Source of the DNA: a virus
IMG/VR virus record: IMGVR_UViG_3300033064_001806
Location: 1-64,000 of that record
DNA length: 64,000 nucleotides
Strand: one strand, 5' to 3'
The translations under genes and the position numbers were made by a program. Positions 43,401-51,251 of this stretch are shown in pieces (positions within the stretch are counted from its first letter, which is position 1; the number at the start of each line of letters is the position of its first letter). A model generated the notes under the pieces. It had not been told where the DNA came from, searched no databases, and saw nothing but the letters and a program-made list of their open reading frames with translations.

Positions 43401-45115
43401 CAACTTACAGTAACTTACGTAAGGCAGATGTTGGATCAGTTGATTCACGTTCACGTAAATACAATGACTTTAGACACGATATATATGATAGTGAAGTTCC
43501 ACCAACTACTCCATCTGGTTCAAGCCCAGCAGCAGGTCAATTACAAATAAAACAATTTATAATGTCTGACCCTAAGTTTGTACGCTACCATAAACAAAAT
43601 TTAGAAAATTTCTATGGTCTTGGTGCACACGGAGAACCAGGCAGTCAGAGAAATTTACCATTTGTATCAAATATACATTATATGAAAGATAAGAAAACCG
43701 GTGCTTCTGTACCAGTTTTGAAGAAAGGTAGACAATTCCGTGGTGATAGAATTAATATTATAGATTATAAACAAGTAAAGAGTGCGATTAATAAGAATTT
43801 AGTATATGAAAAAGATTTAGATGGATTAAAAGGTGCTGAAGACTTAGTAGAATTTTACTTTACTAGCTTAAAGATTGGTGCAGGTGGTGTTAACAAACCC
43901 GCTGAAGCAATAGTATTTAGAGCAACTTTTGATAACATTCAAGACACACATAGTCCAAAATGGAATGCCGTAAAATATATGGGTAGAGGAGATCCACTCT
44001 ATACTTATGATGGTTATGAAAGAAGTATTTCGTTTGGATTTACTGTGCACATTGGTTCTCGTGATGAAATGAAAGCATCATGGAGAAAGTTAAATTATCT
44101 TGCTTCATGGACAGCACCAGATTACACAACAGCTGGTTTAATTCGTGGTCCAGTTATTCGTTTGAATATTGGTCACTTATATCGTAAAATGCCAGGGTTT
44201 ATAAGTTCATTATCATATACATTTGATAATGTTGGTAGTACATGGGAAACATCAAAATTACCAGAAGATAGATCACAAACGGTAAAAACTGCTGATAATG
44301 ACGCAACACCTAACGTATTACTTTCTTCACCTGGCGTACTACAATTACCAAAAAATATTCAGGTATCTGTTGGATTTACTCCGTTTGGTGTGTATCGTCC
44401 AGAATACAATGGTGTCATGTACTCATTGTATGATGATGGAAATACAGGTGATGGTATTGAATCTGGTCTAATGCCAAGTTCTGATACTAAGGTAAACTAC
44501 TTCAGAGCAATTGATACTAAGGATGATGGTACACGTGCAAGTATAACCGATGCTGATAATACAGCGCTGTTCTCATCACCTAAGCCAGATGGTAACGAAG
44601 CCAAATTGGTTGATGTACAACCTAAGCTAAGCGAAAATACTAATGATGATGCTCCATCTACTGCAGGCGATGATTTTCTAGGACTAGTTGACGGTGCAAG
44701 AGTCACACAAACTGAAAAAGATGTACCAAAAGATGATGCAACAAAAGTCGATGGTAATGCACCGGCTGGTACTGGTATTTTATTATCAACCGATAATGGT
44801 GCAGTTAAGCAAGGTGCTAATTCTCTAGATCCTGGAAAATTAACTGGCCTTGGTGGATTTGGTGGAAGTACAGAAACTCAACAATCTAATAACTATATAG
44901 CGATTCCTAAGACTGGAGGTAACATACCTGCATATATACCAGCAATAGAAACTGAAGTTGTGACAGGCGCTGAATTTGATGCTGCATTTACTCCGGCACC
45001 AATAGCATCTGAGCAGGTAGGAACACCTACTAACTTTACTGAAACAACTGGTAAAACAGATAAACCTAAGAGTAAAAAAAATGCGAAGGTGATAAATAAA
45101 AAGAAAAAGCCATAG
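37478..45115 (+). CDS. Giant repeat-rich tail/baseplate protein (2545 aa)
   Basis: Residues 69-170 hold about five 20-residue repeats ('TKLDDIKKFNTKPLSGLLGK'). Residues 470-1350 contain about 20 copies of a 44-residue repeat: 'VNYFDLT', a Thr-rich turn, 'GFHTFA', 'SKYIPESS', 'FDWDG', 'APA'. The C-terminal part (from about 2080) looks like a tail-tube initiator/baseplate domain of the gp48/gp54 sort: 'AIVFRATFDNIQDTHSPKW', 'YMGRGDPLYTYDGYERSISF', 'RKLNYLASWTAPDY', 'RKMPGFISSLSYTFDN'. It would therefore lie at the baseplate-tube junction with a long repetitive arm. ATG 37478 and 37481 are both possible (AGGA upstream). No comparable architecture is known to me. Confidence 0.7.
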   Translation: MMSLIDLQSDLSKFRSTSVKQAKTTSASSKAKDGKNFANVTPVSDKMESMSPNINPLEQSNLEGMMSSTKLDDIKKFNTKPLSGLLGKTKLDDIKKFNTKPLSGLLGKTKLDDIKKFNTKPIEDLLGKSNLDDNKAFKTTPIESRLEGTKLDDVNPFTTTPIEKRFETSKLDDIVKKVFQEGLVNAVSKYSNINIDSELTPLAKLSSGTIASKFAQIREENFESKLNKSEINPRIIGIGQNNLQSNIQPKQTTLTFNRKDSTPEIPINSSDPSDNITDPKVEINRIPLSLDRNSQSVDITSRGVVLPNDDVVDPKVIINTKPLFNDLKPQSVIINKDLFSPLNNILNPDIAFERSILSMDKTIESPELFTDLPVDGFITIPDTKIFKTDLRTKLVKDISDYNVDGIPAKYAPISKLMEMTPSQIVDTIRYDLESVQLEDNSKYNLDKAIKTIPFGRNEDPSKSKYSAVDTQEVNFFPDSMASGFTARQQLGDSKFNGDSTYGWVGKSGAAPSVNYMSDENAKGFKTFVEKNKTAFVINSSGFGFVKIPEVNYFDENKLYTKEGFKAFTSQLESAYIDNSSKYGWEGKSGAAPEVNYFDITETNTTAGFTKFVQLYDSKYIPDSSVFNWEGAAPAVNYFDITNTHTADGFKTLSQPFISSYIPDSSQFDWDGTRDQSPEVNYFDLLGRYTTTGFTKFAQNYDSKYIQDASQFDWDGSKEQAPVVNYFDLTSTYTNDGFTSFSNLYDSKYIQDSSQFDWNGNKENVPTVNYFDLTNAHTNIGFHSFAAKLDSKYIKESSQFDWNGARDKAPAVDYFDLTKRNTTSGFTTFHILHDSKYVKESSIFDWDGVRSQAPAINYLDLLKQYTTEGFNTFTQFQITKYIPDSSQFDWNGTRSDAPAVDYFDLTKKNTTVGFHAFSRKYESKYVPESSEFDWDGTKQKAPAVDYFDLTKKFTTVGFHTFARKLETKYIPESSEFDWDGQKQKAPAVNYFDLNKRNTTIGFHTFAQQYDTKYIPESSVFDWNGNRGKAPAVNYFDKSNIATSKGFHILSQQQEPTSYQTSGNQLKGGASIFDWDGSRTAAPEVNYFDTGNQRTTKGFHKFAKQLEPTKYQIAGTTLKDDASEFDWNGTRAKSPEVDYFDLTKRFTKKGFHRLAEVREETKYKTEASEFTFKGSRPKKGVNYFDATAKNAAGFTQKPESLQTEYKHESSNFGFTGKLPSPIDFFDNKDSDGFVLNAEPLQSKFKEDTSRFTFLGKRSNAPAIDYIENKNAPGFNSFPPLLESKYDLDSTQFGWKGVRISAPSVDFLDNAASSGFTTFAQTYQSFYTEDFGTYNWKGPRSDAPNVSWFGITPKRKMQLPDLDSATRSVMTDQGFKTFFENKENTNLASSYSTLSTENGLNKSLVNNIPMTNFFGYTPSTRNGFMIKMTSTNDTMYPIVSPMMRYDLQLQQRTPIQISRGELQGGLIKDRELYAPNTFGKKIFGNGRLSSLQNQVPDSKVDTDSSYYGRTYEENIRNFTEKKGYVAKWAIKQNSPSPLDLQYSKFNLRADSYNPDFLGSADQPFVMRDIGQRWGFGVNFDEGLVRGGAVTMADRILNDVIRIGKFLITGKGLLFLAKQVGLQLMNPNVDERPVNGIIDSLASATSFGMSPTQIFNPLALIANVGGAPIGLRLPRHSLLGALDSSMLNRYGDTAIKREFLEDGTPAGSNFKELEVPESDGDQTDYSRLIGLMKELLPNSFKPNVAGLTFDHEHAKIYRISSGFGGPGAPLGIGGTKIRRATHPYLTYYTTNAFLVEAVPPTPPATTTAASAVPTSPAAAAASAGAALGLGTTSNPQYQKTALRNQFYNLGDKNGDVNPGGSYSAELFNQYNTSEKSAFGMIKGLINLLPNGPGNTVSAGGGTASTGSVGTSGSAASIPISLHSETINRIKGLNTFTPKTKTFSSIIKPETYANALNNQDVPLHKSSPTESDPLKKYLTSTYSNLRKADVGSVDSRSRKYNDFRHDIYDSEVPPTTPSGSSPAAGQLQIKQFIMSDPKFVRYHKQNLENFYGLGAHGEPGSQRNLPFVSNIHYMKDKKTGASVPVLKKGRQFRGDRINIIDYKQVKSAINKNLVYEKDLDGLKGAEDLVEFYFTSLKIGAGGVNKPAEAIVFRATFDNIQDTHSPKWNAVKYMGRGDPLYTYDGYERSISFGFTVHIGSRDEMKASWRKLNYLASWTAPDYTTAGLIRGPVIRLNIGHLYRKMPGFISSLSYTFDNVGSTWETSKLPEDRSQTVKTADNDATPNVLLSSPGVLQLPKNIQVSVGFTPFGVYRPEYNGVMYSLYDDGNTGDGIESGLMPSSDTKVNYFRAIDTKDDGTRASITDADNTALFSSPKPDGNEAKLVDVQPKLSENTNDDAPSTAGDDFLGLVDGARVTQTEKDVPKDDATKVDGNAPAGTGILLSTDNGAVKQGANSLDPGKLTGLGGFGGSTETQQSNNYIAIPKTGGNIPAYIPAIETEVVTGAEFDAAFTPAPIASEQVGTPTNFTETTGKTDKPKSKKNAKVINKKKKP
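37681..37860 (+). repeat. Three 60-bp tandem repeats
   Basis: Copies at 37681-37740, 37741-37800 and 37801-37860. The first two differ at a handful of bases and the second and third share their first 40 bases exactly. More diverged copies continue to about 37990. Confidence 0.9.
38889..41520 (+). repeat. About 20 tandem 132-bp coding repeats
   Basis: The protein motif V-(N/D)-Y-F-D...GF...F...SKYI..SS.F.W.G...AP recurs with a 44-residue period. The central copies (about 39490-40560) are regular; copies with 12-residue insertions occur near 40620 and 40790, and the last four are shortened and more diverged. Confidence 0.9.
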
Positions 45116-45198
45116 AAAAAATATGGATTGACGGTAAAAAAAGAAAGGGTAATAATTATATATAGTATATTCTATAATCAATATTATTAGAGAGTTTT

Positions 45199-45534
45199 AT
45201 GGCAAAACGCTATGAACGCGCATACATAGTTAGTAACGCAAAGAAAATTGAATCGGACGGTAATGAAAAATATATTAGACGATTATCCAGTATATTTTAT
45301 CCGAACTTTTCTAAAGCAGAAGATGTTCAAATTCTTTCACAGGAAGGTGATAGGTTAGATATTCTTGCACAAGAATACTATAATGATCCAGCACTTTGGT
45401 TTGTTATAGCTAAAGTTAATAATTTGGGAAAAGGAAGTTTGAATGTTCCAGGTGGAATGATATTACGAATACCATACTATCAGGAAGATACTGGTATACT
45501 TTCATTATTGGATAATTATAATACTTGGAGGTAA
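45199..45534 (+). CDS. LysM-domain baseplate/tail protein (gp53/gpX-like)
   Basis: A 111-residue protein. 'ILSQEGDRLDILAQEYYNDP' followed by 'ALWFVIAKVNNLG' and 'NVPGGMILRIPYY' (residues 50-95) is a LysM-type repeat as used in phage tail proteins such as P2 gpX and T4 gp53. It probably joins the tube-end protein to the hub. It is 3 bp before the hub-like gene. Confidence 0.8.
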   Translation: MAKRYERAYIVSNAKKIESDGNEKYIRRLSSIFYPNFSKAEDVQILSQEGDRLDILAQEYYNDPALWFVIAKVNNLGKGSLNVPGGMILRIPYYQEDTGILSLLDNYNTWR

Positions 45535-45537
45535 ACA

Positions 45538-47550
45538 ATGCCTACATGGTCTTCTGGTTATGAAAATCCATTTTATCATGCATCACTTGGTTATGTAAGA
45601 GGTGAACTTAATTCAAGGGCGATCAATGCAGGTGCTAAAGTAAGAGCAGGAAAAACTAATAAAGCACTTGAATGGTCATATGGAAAAACAGCATACGGTC
45701 ACGTAACGGGTGGCGGTGTTACATTAGGGTTTCCTGGAACTAAAGTAATGTCTAATTCAAAAGGTGATTTAACATTATATAATTCACGTAATACGCCAAA
45801 GTTTCCATTATTGATGGGGATAGATGTTACAAATGATGGAGCTTTGGGTTCTTTGTTACGAGGTAAGTTTACCTTTACATATTTTCCACAGCTCGGTAGT
45901 AGTGGATTCAGCATGGCTGGAATTGATAAAGCGTTCTTCACTCCTGGAAAAGATGTTGTTCTTTCTTGGGGTTGGAGTTATGGTGGAGCTGGTTCAAGAC
46001 AATCGTTTACTGGAATAGTTAATAATTTTAATTGGTCGTTCAATGCGGATTTATCAATGACTGCTGACTGTTCTGTTGTATCTGCCGCAACTATTGCACT
46101 CGGTATGTCAGGTGATCAAAGTGTAAAGTCGGGTGATGGTGAGCCTCCAGTAGAAACAGTAGATCCAACTGAAGTTGCAATACCGGCAAGTAATTTATCT
46201 TCGGTTATTGATGCTGATTTAGGACTTGGTGATAAAGAACCAGACGCAGAGCCACCAGTAGATCCAAAAGATCCACCAATAGTAACAGATGCGGGTGGCG
46301 CTGGTATTCCTGTGTTTGAACCAAAGACGGCAGGTGAGGTATTTCCTTTACCAAAAGGTAATACTGTTAATAAATATTTAGATTATATTGGCATTGGGTG
46401 GCCATTTCAAGATAGTGAACCAGACGAAGAAGAAGTTGATGCAAAAGACCCACCAGATGACCCACCAATAGATGGTGAAGGTGCAGCGGTAAAACCATTT
46501 TGGTATATTACAGTTGCAACACTTGTGGATTTTACAAATATGTTGGTAGAAAAGTTTGAAGGTACAGGGAATGCTACTGCACTTGGCAGAATAATAGAAG
46601 TGAGTTGTAACAAGAATTACACACAAGGATATACAGATGGTTCTGTAAAATCGGCATACCCGATAGATGTTATTTTTCCCAACACCGCCATGGGTTCTTA
46701 TGGAGATTGCGTACCAGTATATGGTTTAGACGGTCTTTTCGGTACTGGTAATAAAATTTATATAGATGGTATTTTACTTGGAGTTGACTGGGTTAAAAAG
46801 GCGTATGATGAGTTTGTGGTAGACAACGCTGCAAATATACCATATAAGAATATTACAAAGTTTCTTGAAAGTGTATTAAAGCGAATAAATATTGCTTCTG
46901 GTGACATATACCAAATATCAGCAGTCTTATGTGAACCACCGAATAATTTTGATGGTGCTGTTAGTGGTGGTATATCAAAAACAATATTATCGATTGAGGA
47001 CGCAAATATTGGACAAGCTATTACAGAAGCGGTTGACAGTAAGGCAATCAAATTTGAAGCAACTATATTCAAGCCACTTATAAAATCTGTTAGTATATCA
47101 TCGAAACCACCTGCAGCAATGACTGCTGCTGCTTATACACAGGTTCGGGGTGGTAAGGCTGCCAATCTTGAAACACCAACTGGTGCGGATGGTGGTAGGA
47201 GTTCAGTACTTAATGAAATGAAAAAGGCAGAAGCAAATTTTACAAAAACTGGTTTTAATTTATCTTGGTGTGAGGCATATCGTGGTTTACAGAGCAAGAT
47301 GAAAAAATTAGGAAACGGAAAGGGTGATCATTGGATTAATCAAGCGCTGTATCCAGTTGACTTTACGGTAACTATTGATGGTATTAGTGGATTTAGATTT
47401 GGTGATGTTATAAAAACATCGTTAATTCCGTCAGCATACAGTAATGCAGGTTTAGTATTTGTTGTTACTAAAATAGATCATAAAATTACTGCAGGTGGTT
47501 GGGAAACTACATTATCAACTGCTGCCAGACTTACCGGTAAATTAGGATAA
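45538..47550 (+). CDS. Baseplate hub-like protein
   Basis: A 670-residue protein. The C-terminus 'DFTVTIDGISGFRFGDVIKT' and 'FVVTKIDHKITAGGWETTLS' is the pattern of hub proteins (T4 gp27 / P2 gpD type). The N-terminal 'FTPGKDVVLSWGWSYGG' and 'FTGIVNNFNWSFNADLSMTA' fit the first hub barrel. A Pro/Asp-rich linker ('DAEPPVDPKDPP') lies between. No lysozyme domain like that of T4 gp5 is visible. AGGTAA precedes the ATG. Confidence 0.7.
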   Translation: MPTWSSGYENPFYHASLGYVRGELNSRAINAGAKVRAGKTNKALEWSYGKTAYGHVTGGGVTLGFPGTKVMSNSKGDLTLYNSRNTPKFPLLMGIDVTNDGALGSLLRGKFTFTYFPQLGSSGFSMAGIDKAFFTPGKDVVLSWGWSYGGAGSRQSFTGIVNNFNWSFNADLSMTADCSVVSAATIALGMSGDQSVKSGDGEPPVETVDPTEVAIPASNLSSVIDADLGLGDKEPDAEPPVDPKDPPIVTDAGGAGIPVFEPKTAGEVFPLPKGNTVNKYLDYIGIGWPFQDSEPDEEEVDAKDPPDDPPIDGEGAAVKPFWYITVATLVDFTNMLVEKFEGTGNATALGRIIEVSCNKNYTQGYTDGSVKSAYPIDVIFPNTAMGSYGDCVPVYGLDGLFGTGNKIYIDGILLGVDWVKKAYDEFVVDNAANIPYKNITKFLESVLKRINIASGDIYQISAVLCEPPNNFDGAVSGGISKTILSIEDANIGQAITEAVDSKAIKFEATIFKPLIKSVSISSKPPAAMTAAAYTQVRGGKAANLETPTGADGGRSSVLNEMKKAEANFTKTGFNLSWCEAYRGLQSKMKKLGNGKGDHWINQALYPVDFTVTIDGISGFRFGDVIKTSLIPSAYSNAGLVFVVTKIDHKITAGGWETTLSTAARLTGKLG

Positions 47551-47558
47551 GGAATACT

Positions 47559-48251
47559 ATGGCAAAAAGAAGAAAAATATATTATCCCGATGAACAGATA
47601 GAGAAAAATCTCTTTACTGCCGGTAGGGAATATATGCTTTTAGATAATTGGCAAGAATATTCTGGATATTATCATAGGTACGCAGGTAAGGAAGTATTTA
47701 CTGAAAAGGAATGGGATCCTAACAAATCAAACAGATTAATCCGCTTCAAAGAAGGAACAAATACATATTTCAAATATTTGGATTTGAAACAATTTACTGT
47801 ATTATCAAACGGTGATAAAAGAAAGATAATTGGGGAAACTACTCAATTTTACAGATACCGTGCACCAAGAGTTGTTGTAGTAAAACCAACTTCTGAAAAC
47901 TTGAAGAAAGGGAAGATACTAAGATATTTCGTTTATAAAAGAAATGAACCAGAACGTGTATTTTTTGAAATAGATGCAAATCAAGTAAAAAATTACTCTT
48001 CACTTAATAAAGGAATAAATCATATATTATATGGATTAGTTAACATTACTTGGAAAGTAGATGGACCAGAATACGATATTTATAGTGGTTCTATTTTAAT
48101 GAAGCCTGGTGTACACGATACAAATAAAAGAATTGTATTGAGGAATTCAAAAAAATACCCTATGTTAGCGAAAGTAGTAACTAACTTTAGAAAATATTCT
48201 AAATATGATACTGGCTTATCACAAAGTACCGGTTGTATTAATTGTAAATAA
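47559..48251 (+). CDS. Hypothetical tail/baseplate-adjacent protein
   Basis: A 230-residue basic protein with a characteristic N-terminus 'YYPDEQIEKNLFTAGREYML' and 'EYSGYYHRYAGKEVFTEKEW', then 'TQFYRYRAPR'. I have seen this type of N-terminus in uncharacterised phage structural proteins but cannot name it. It ends with two cysteines ('TGCINCK'). It lies 8 bp after the hub gene, so a baseplate role is plausible. A shared transcript with the polymerase gene 6 bp downstream is likely. Confidence 0.5.
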   Translation: MAKRRKIYYPDEQIEKNLFTAGREYMLLDNWQEYSGYYHRYAGKEVFTEKEWDPNKSNRLIRFKEGTNTYFKYLDLKQFTVLSNGDKRKIIGETTQFYRYRAPRVVVVKPTSENLKKGKILRYFVYKRNEPERVFFEIDANQVKNYSSLNKGINHILYGLVNITWKVDGPEYDIYSGSILMKPGVHDTNKRIVLRNSKKYPMLAKVVTNFRKYSKYDTGLSQSTGCINCK

Positions 48252-48257
48252 AATTTT

Positions 48258-49478
48258 ATGTTTCAAGATAAATCGTGCGTTTGTGTTCCATTACTTTCAA
48301 ATTGGAACAAACATTCTTCTGATACCGCAGTAATTGGTCTGTACTTTCGATTCACCGATGGTACAGATAGGTATATTAACTTTACACATCCAGATGAACT
48401 AGATTCCGATATTCAATTAACTCAGATTAAGTTATCCTCAACTTCTCTTGTGTTTAACAAGAAGGCAATGCTTTATCATGGGTTCAATGAAGGTATTGAT
48501 TTGAATTCATACTTACATTATTACGCTGGTGATAGTATTAATCCAAGAGAATTTTATCCAAAGGGGATGGAAGTTTTATCCACTAAGTTCTTTAGAATAG
48601 AAGATTTAGGTCATGTTATACCGTTGGCGAATCAATTGGAGTGGGCAAAGAAGATTGGGGAATATGTTTTGGGGTTTGAACAGTTTAGAAGTGAAATGAC
48701 AATAACTGAACAATGTATTGATTATTGCAATGACTTTACTAATGTTTTTTATGAAATAGAAAAGAATGAAATTCTTGTTGGTGATGAACGTAAAAAGCAA
48801 AACTATATGTGGTATACCGCAACAAGTAGACCGAGCAATGCGTGGAATAACTTTAACTTTTCTGCATTGAATAAAAAAGACGGTACACGGAATAAAATTC
48901 ACTCAAGATTTGAAGGTGGGAAAATAGTTCAGTTTGATTATGACGCTTTCCATATTAAGTTATTAGCAAAGATTTTAGATTATAAATTCGATTACCACCC
49001 ATATGAACAAATAAAAGCAGAATTAGGAATGAATGGTGAGTATGACGCATTCAAAACAAGAGTGTTTCAAAACATCTATGGTAGAATAACACCAGACTTT
49101 ATTCAACATCCATTCTTCCAACGTGTACAAGTGGTTATAGATCAGTTGTGGGAAGGGTATGAAAAGGATGGTTATGTTGATTCTCACTTCTATGGCAAAC
49201 TATTCAGAGGTATTCAAGATCCAACACCGAATAAAGTATTTAATTATATACTTCAATCGTTAGAAACTGAATATAATGTGAAAAAGATTAAAACTGTTTT
49301 ACCTGTTATTAACGATAAAAAGTCCATTTTCTCTATGTATTTGTACGATGCGTTCGTGTTTGATATACATCCAGACGAAGAAAACCTAATAAATCTATTA
49401 AAAAATATTTTTGAAACTGATGGAATGACAGTAAAAGTTTATGCTGGTGATGACTTTGGTGCTATTAAAAGAATTTAA
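48258..49478 (+). CDS. Small family A DNA polymerase (palm/fingers, no exonuclease)
   Basis: A 406-residue protein. 'TATSRPSNAWNNFNFSALNK' (187-206) corresponds to the T-x-T-G-R-x-S motif of Pol I enzymes, motif A is 'VQFDYDAFHIKL' (224-235) with metal-binding Asp227 or Asp229, motif B is 'FKTRVFQNIYG' (265-275), and motif C is 'YLYDAFVFDIHPDE' (361-374) in place of the usual HDE. No 3'-5' or 5'-3' exonuclease motifs are present, and the length is about half of a usual phage Pol A. A 5' nuclease is encoded separately at 54861. A split polymerase is known, as I recall, in Rhodothermus phage RM378. The gene sits unusually within the tail region. Confidence 0.8.
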   Translation: MFQDKSCVCVPLLSNWNKHSSDTAVIGLYFRFTDGTDRYINFTHPDELDSDIQLTQIKLSSTSLVFNKKAMLYHGFNEGIDLNSYLHYYAGDSINPREFYPKGMEVLSTKFFRIEDLGHVIPLANQLEWAKKIGEYVLGFEQFRSEMTITEQCIDYCNDFTNVFYEIEKNEILVGDERKKQNYMWYTATSRPSNAWNNFNFSALNKKDGTRNKIHSRFEGGKIVQFDYDAFHIKLLAKILDYKFDYHPYEQIKAELGMNGEYDAFKTRVFQNIYGRITPDFIQHPFFQRVQVVIDQLWEGYEKDGYVDSHFYGKLFRGIQDPTPNKVFNYILQSLETEYNVKKIKTVLPVINDKKSIFSMYLYDAFVFDIHPDEENLINLLKNIFETDGMTVKVYAGDDFGAIKRI

Positions 49479-49482
49479 TTTG

Positions 49483-49490
49483 ATATTTAT
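49483..49490 (+). promoter_or_regulatory. Candidate phage late promoter element (ATATTTAT)
   Basis: 36 nt before the TTG start at 49527. Confidence 0.5.
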
Positions 49491-49526
49491 GTAAGTACAA
49501 TTTATGTAAAAATTGAGAGAGAATTA

Positions 49527-49916
49527 TTGAAAACGCAGTTGGTATGTACTTTTGCTAAAAAATATCAAATAGAAAGAACGCTGGATAATATAAAAGAAAA
49601 TTTTAATGTATTAAACAACAAAGTTTTCTTATTCCGTTCTTTTGATGTTAAAGATGAATGCATCCTTTCTTATAATATTATAATGGATACATATAAAAAG
49701 TTTTTACCCAATTCAATCATGGTTCATCAGAAGAAAGAAACAAATACGATATATACGATAAACGCTTTAAACGAACTGATTATGAACTTGAATAATGGTG
49801 TATTGGATAAAACGTATCCTATTGAATGGGAAAGATATAGAAATTGTGCTTTATTGAAAAATAAAGACGGTTTCAAGGTTGTTAAAATAATACTAGTTAA
49901 TATATATAATTTATAA
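49527..49916 (+). CDS. Conserved phage hypothetical protein (TTG start)
   Basis: A 129-residue protein. TTG 49527 is supported by the GAGAGAG ribosome-binding site 5 nt upstream and the promoter spacing. 'PNSIMVHQKKETNTIYTINA' followed by 'LNNGVLD' is a block I associate with a conserved protein of T4-like phages. The N-terminal 'TQLVCTFAKKYQIERTL' looks like a beta-alpha start. Function unknown. Confidence 0.65.
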   Translation: MKTQLVCTFAKKYQIERTLDNIKENFNVLNNKVFLFRSFDVKDECILSYNIIMDTYKKFLPNSIMVHQKKETNTIYTINALNELIMNLNNGVLDKTYPIEWERYRNCALLKNKDGFKVVKIILVNIYNL

Positions 49917-49922
49917 ACAATT

Positions 49923-49930
49923 ATATTTAT
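49923..49930 (+). promoter_or_regulatory. Candidate phage late promoter element (ATATTTAT)
   Basis: 34 nt before the ATG at 49965. Confidence 0.5.
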
Positions 49931-49964
49931 AGTATATGTATTACATTATATATTAGAAGAAAAT

Positions 49965-50282
49965 ATGAAAAAAGAAGAACTTGTAGAAGTAATTACACAG
50001 AGAGTACTTGAAACACTCAGCGAACGAATTTCATTATTGGAATCGAGTGGATTTGATATTATATTCAGTTCTCTTAGAAAAGAGTTGAATAAAATAACTA
50101 TACTTCCAGATAATGTAATTGACGCAAGCCAGTATAAAGAACACGAATTAGTCGATGCTTTGAAGAAAATTGGTTATGAGTATAAAAAACCAATGGGTAA
50201 TAAACTACATTTTTTTAATAAAAAAACAAGTATAAGTCTTTATCTAATTCAGAAAACTTTGAAAATAACACTTATGCCATAA
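49965..50282 (+). CDS. Hypothetical protein, 105 aa, with CTS-like N-terminus
   Basis: The first 20 residues, 'EELVEVITQRVLETLSE', are an amphipathic helix ending L-S-E/R, similar to the N-termini of other suspected packaged proteins in this window. The remainder is a small alpha/beta domain ('ELVDALKKIGYEYKKPMGNK', 'ISLYLIQKTLKITLMP'). Not recognised. It precedes another candidate of the same style by 10 bp. Confidence 0.45.
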   Translation: MKKEELVEVITQRVLETLSERISLLESSGFDIIFSSLRKELNKITILPDNVIDASQYKEHELVDALKKIGYEYKKPMGNKLHFFNKKTSISLYLIQKTLKITLMP

Positions 50283-50292
50283 GAGACATTAA

Positions 50293-51162
50293 ATGAAAAA
50301 AACACAGACTAAAAAAGTACGTATTATTAAAGAAGATGTTTCTTCTGCAAATATAAGCCCCATAAGTTACATGGTGTTTATAGATATTTCTAGTTATCTA
50401 TCCAAAGGTCGTGGTTTATTAAATTCTATGTTTTCAAGTAAAGCAACTGAATCTATTACAAAATGGTTTGGTAGAGTAAAAGAAGACGAAACTTATAAGG
50501 AAAATGAAGAGGCATTCAAAGCCATTTCTTCAAGATTTATGGGCAATCCTATTTTGAAAAAACTTTATAGTTCAATAGACAAACTTAAAACCATTTCAAC
50601 TGGCGAAACAGATCAAAGTGAAAGAGATAAAGATATTGAAAACTTATTGGGTAAAATAAGTTTATTTATTAAAAATAGACTTACAAAAAAAGACAGGGAA
50701 CTTATTGGTAAAATTTCAACTGTAGTTAATTCGATTGGTAATAATATTTCTTCTACCATAAAATCAGACTTAGAAGTAATGACAAAAGCAGAAGCACCTG
50801 CACCAATCCAGTCAAAATCTAATGAAGAAAAACCAAAAGTAGAAGGAAAAGTAAATGAAAGACTAAAAAATAAGTTGCGTAAGAAAATCAAAGAAATAAT
50901 TAGAACTCAGATGCTAACCCCAAAATTAACTAAAGAAACTCCATTGTATGACATTGCAGCCCTTATTAGGAAAGATTGGAAGAATGTTTATCTCGGTGCT
51001 AAACCTTATCTTGATGCAATGAGTAAGCTCACTAATATATCAGATAGACATGGTGCAGATGATGCTAAAACTATTGTTCTTTATTTTCTTTCTAATGCTT
51101 CTGCATGGAGAGGAGATACAGCAAAGGCAGTAAAGGCTCATCTTAAATCATTAGTCAAGTAA
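50293..51162 (+). CDS. Hypothetical Lys-rich protein, 289 aa
   Basis: N-terminus 'QTKKVRIIKE/D' gives an I-K-E near residue 14. Residues 60-165 are helical and charged. 'RLKNKLRKKIKEIIRTQM' near 198-215 is a basic helix like the C-terminal helix of the ParB-like protein at 21016 ('LRPLVKEAIRTM'). Residues 225-289 form a small globular domain ('ETPLYDIAALIRKDWKNVYL'). No family recognised. It shares the region with the hydrolase and ParB-like genes and may be co-packaged. Confidence 0.45.
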   Translation: MKKTQTKKVRIIKEDVSSANISPISYMVFIDISSYLSKGRGLLNSMFSSKATESITKWFGRVKEDETYKENEEAFKAISSRFMGNPILKKLYSSIDKLKTISTGETDQSERDKDIENLLGKISLFIKNRLTKKDRELIGKISTVVNSIGNNISSTIKSDLEVMTKAEAPAPIQSKSNEEKPKVEGKVNERLKNKLRKKIKEIIRTQMLTPKLTKETPLYDIAALIRKDWKNVYLGAKPYLDAMSKLTNISDRHGADDAKTIVLYFLSNASAWRGDTAKAVKAHLKSLVK

Positions 51163-51251
51163 ATATTATTTTACATAACATTATTAAATTAAAGTAAATT
51201 GAGAGTGGGTATAATGAAAAAGCAAAAAGACTTAGTGAAAAAAAACAATAA

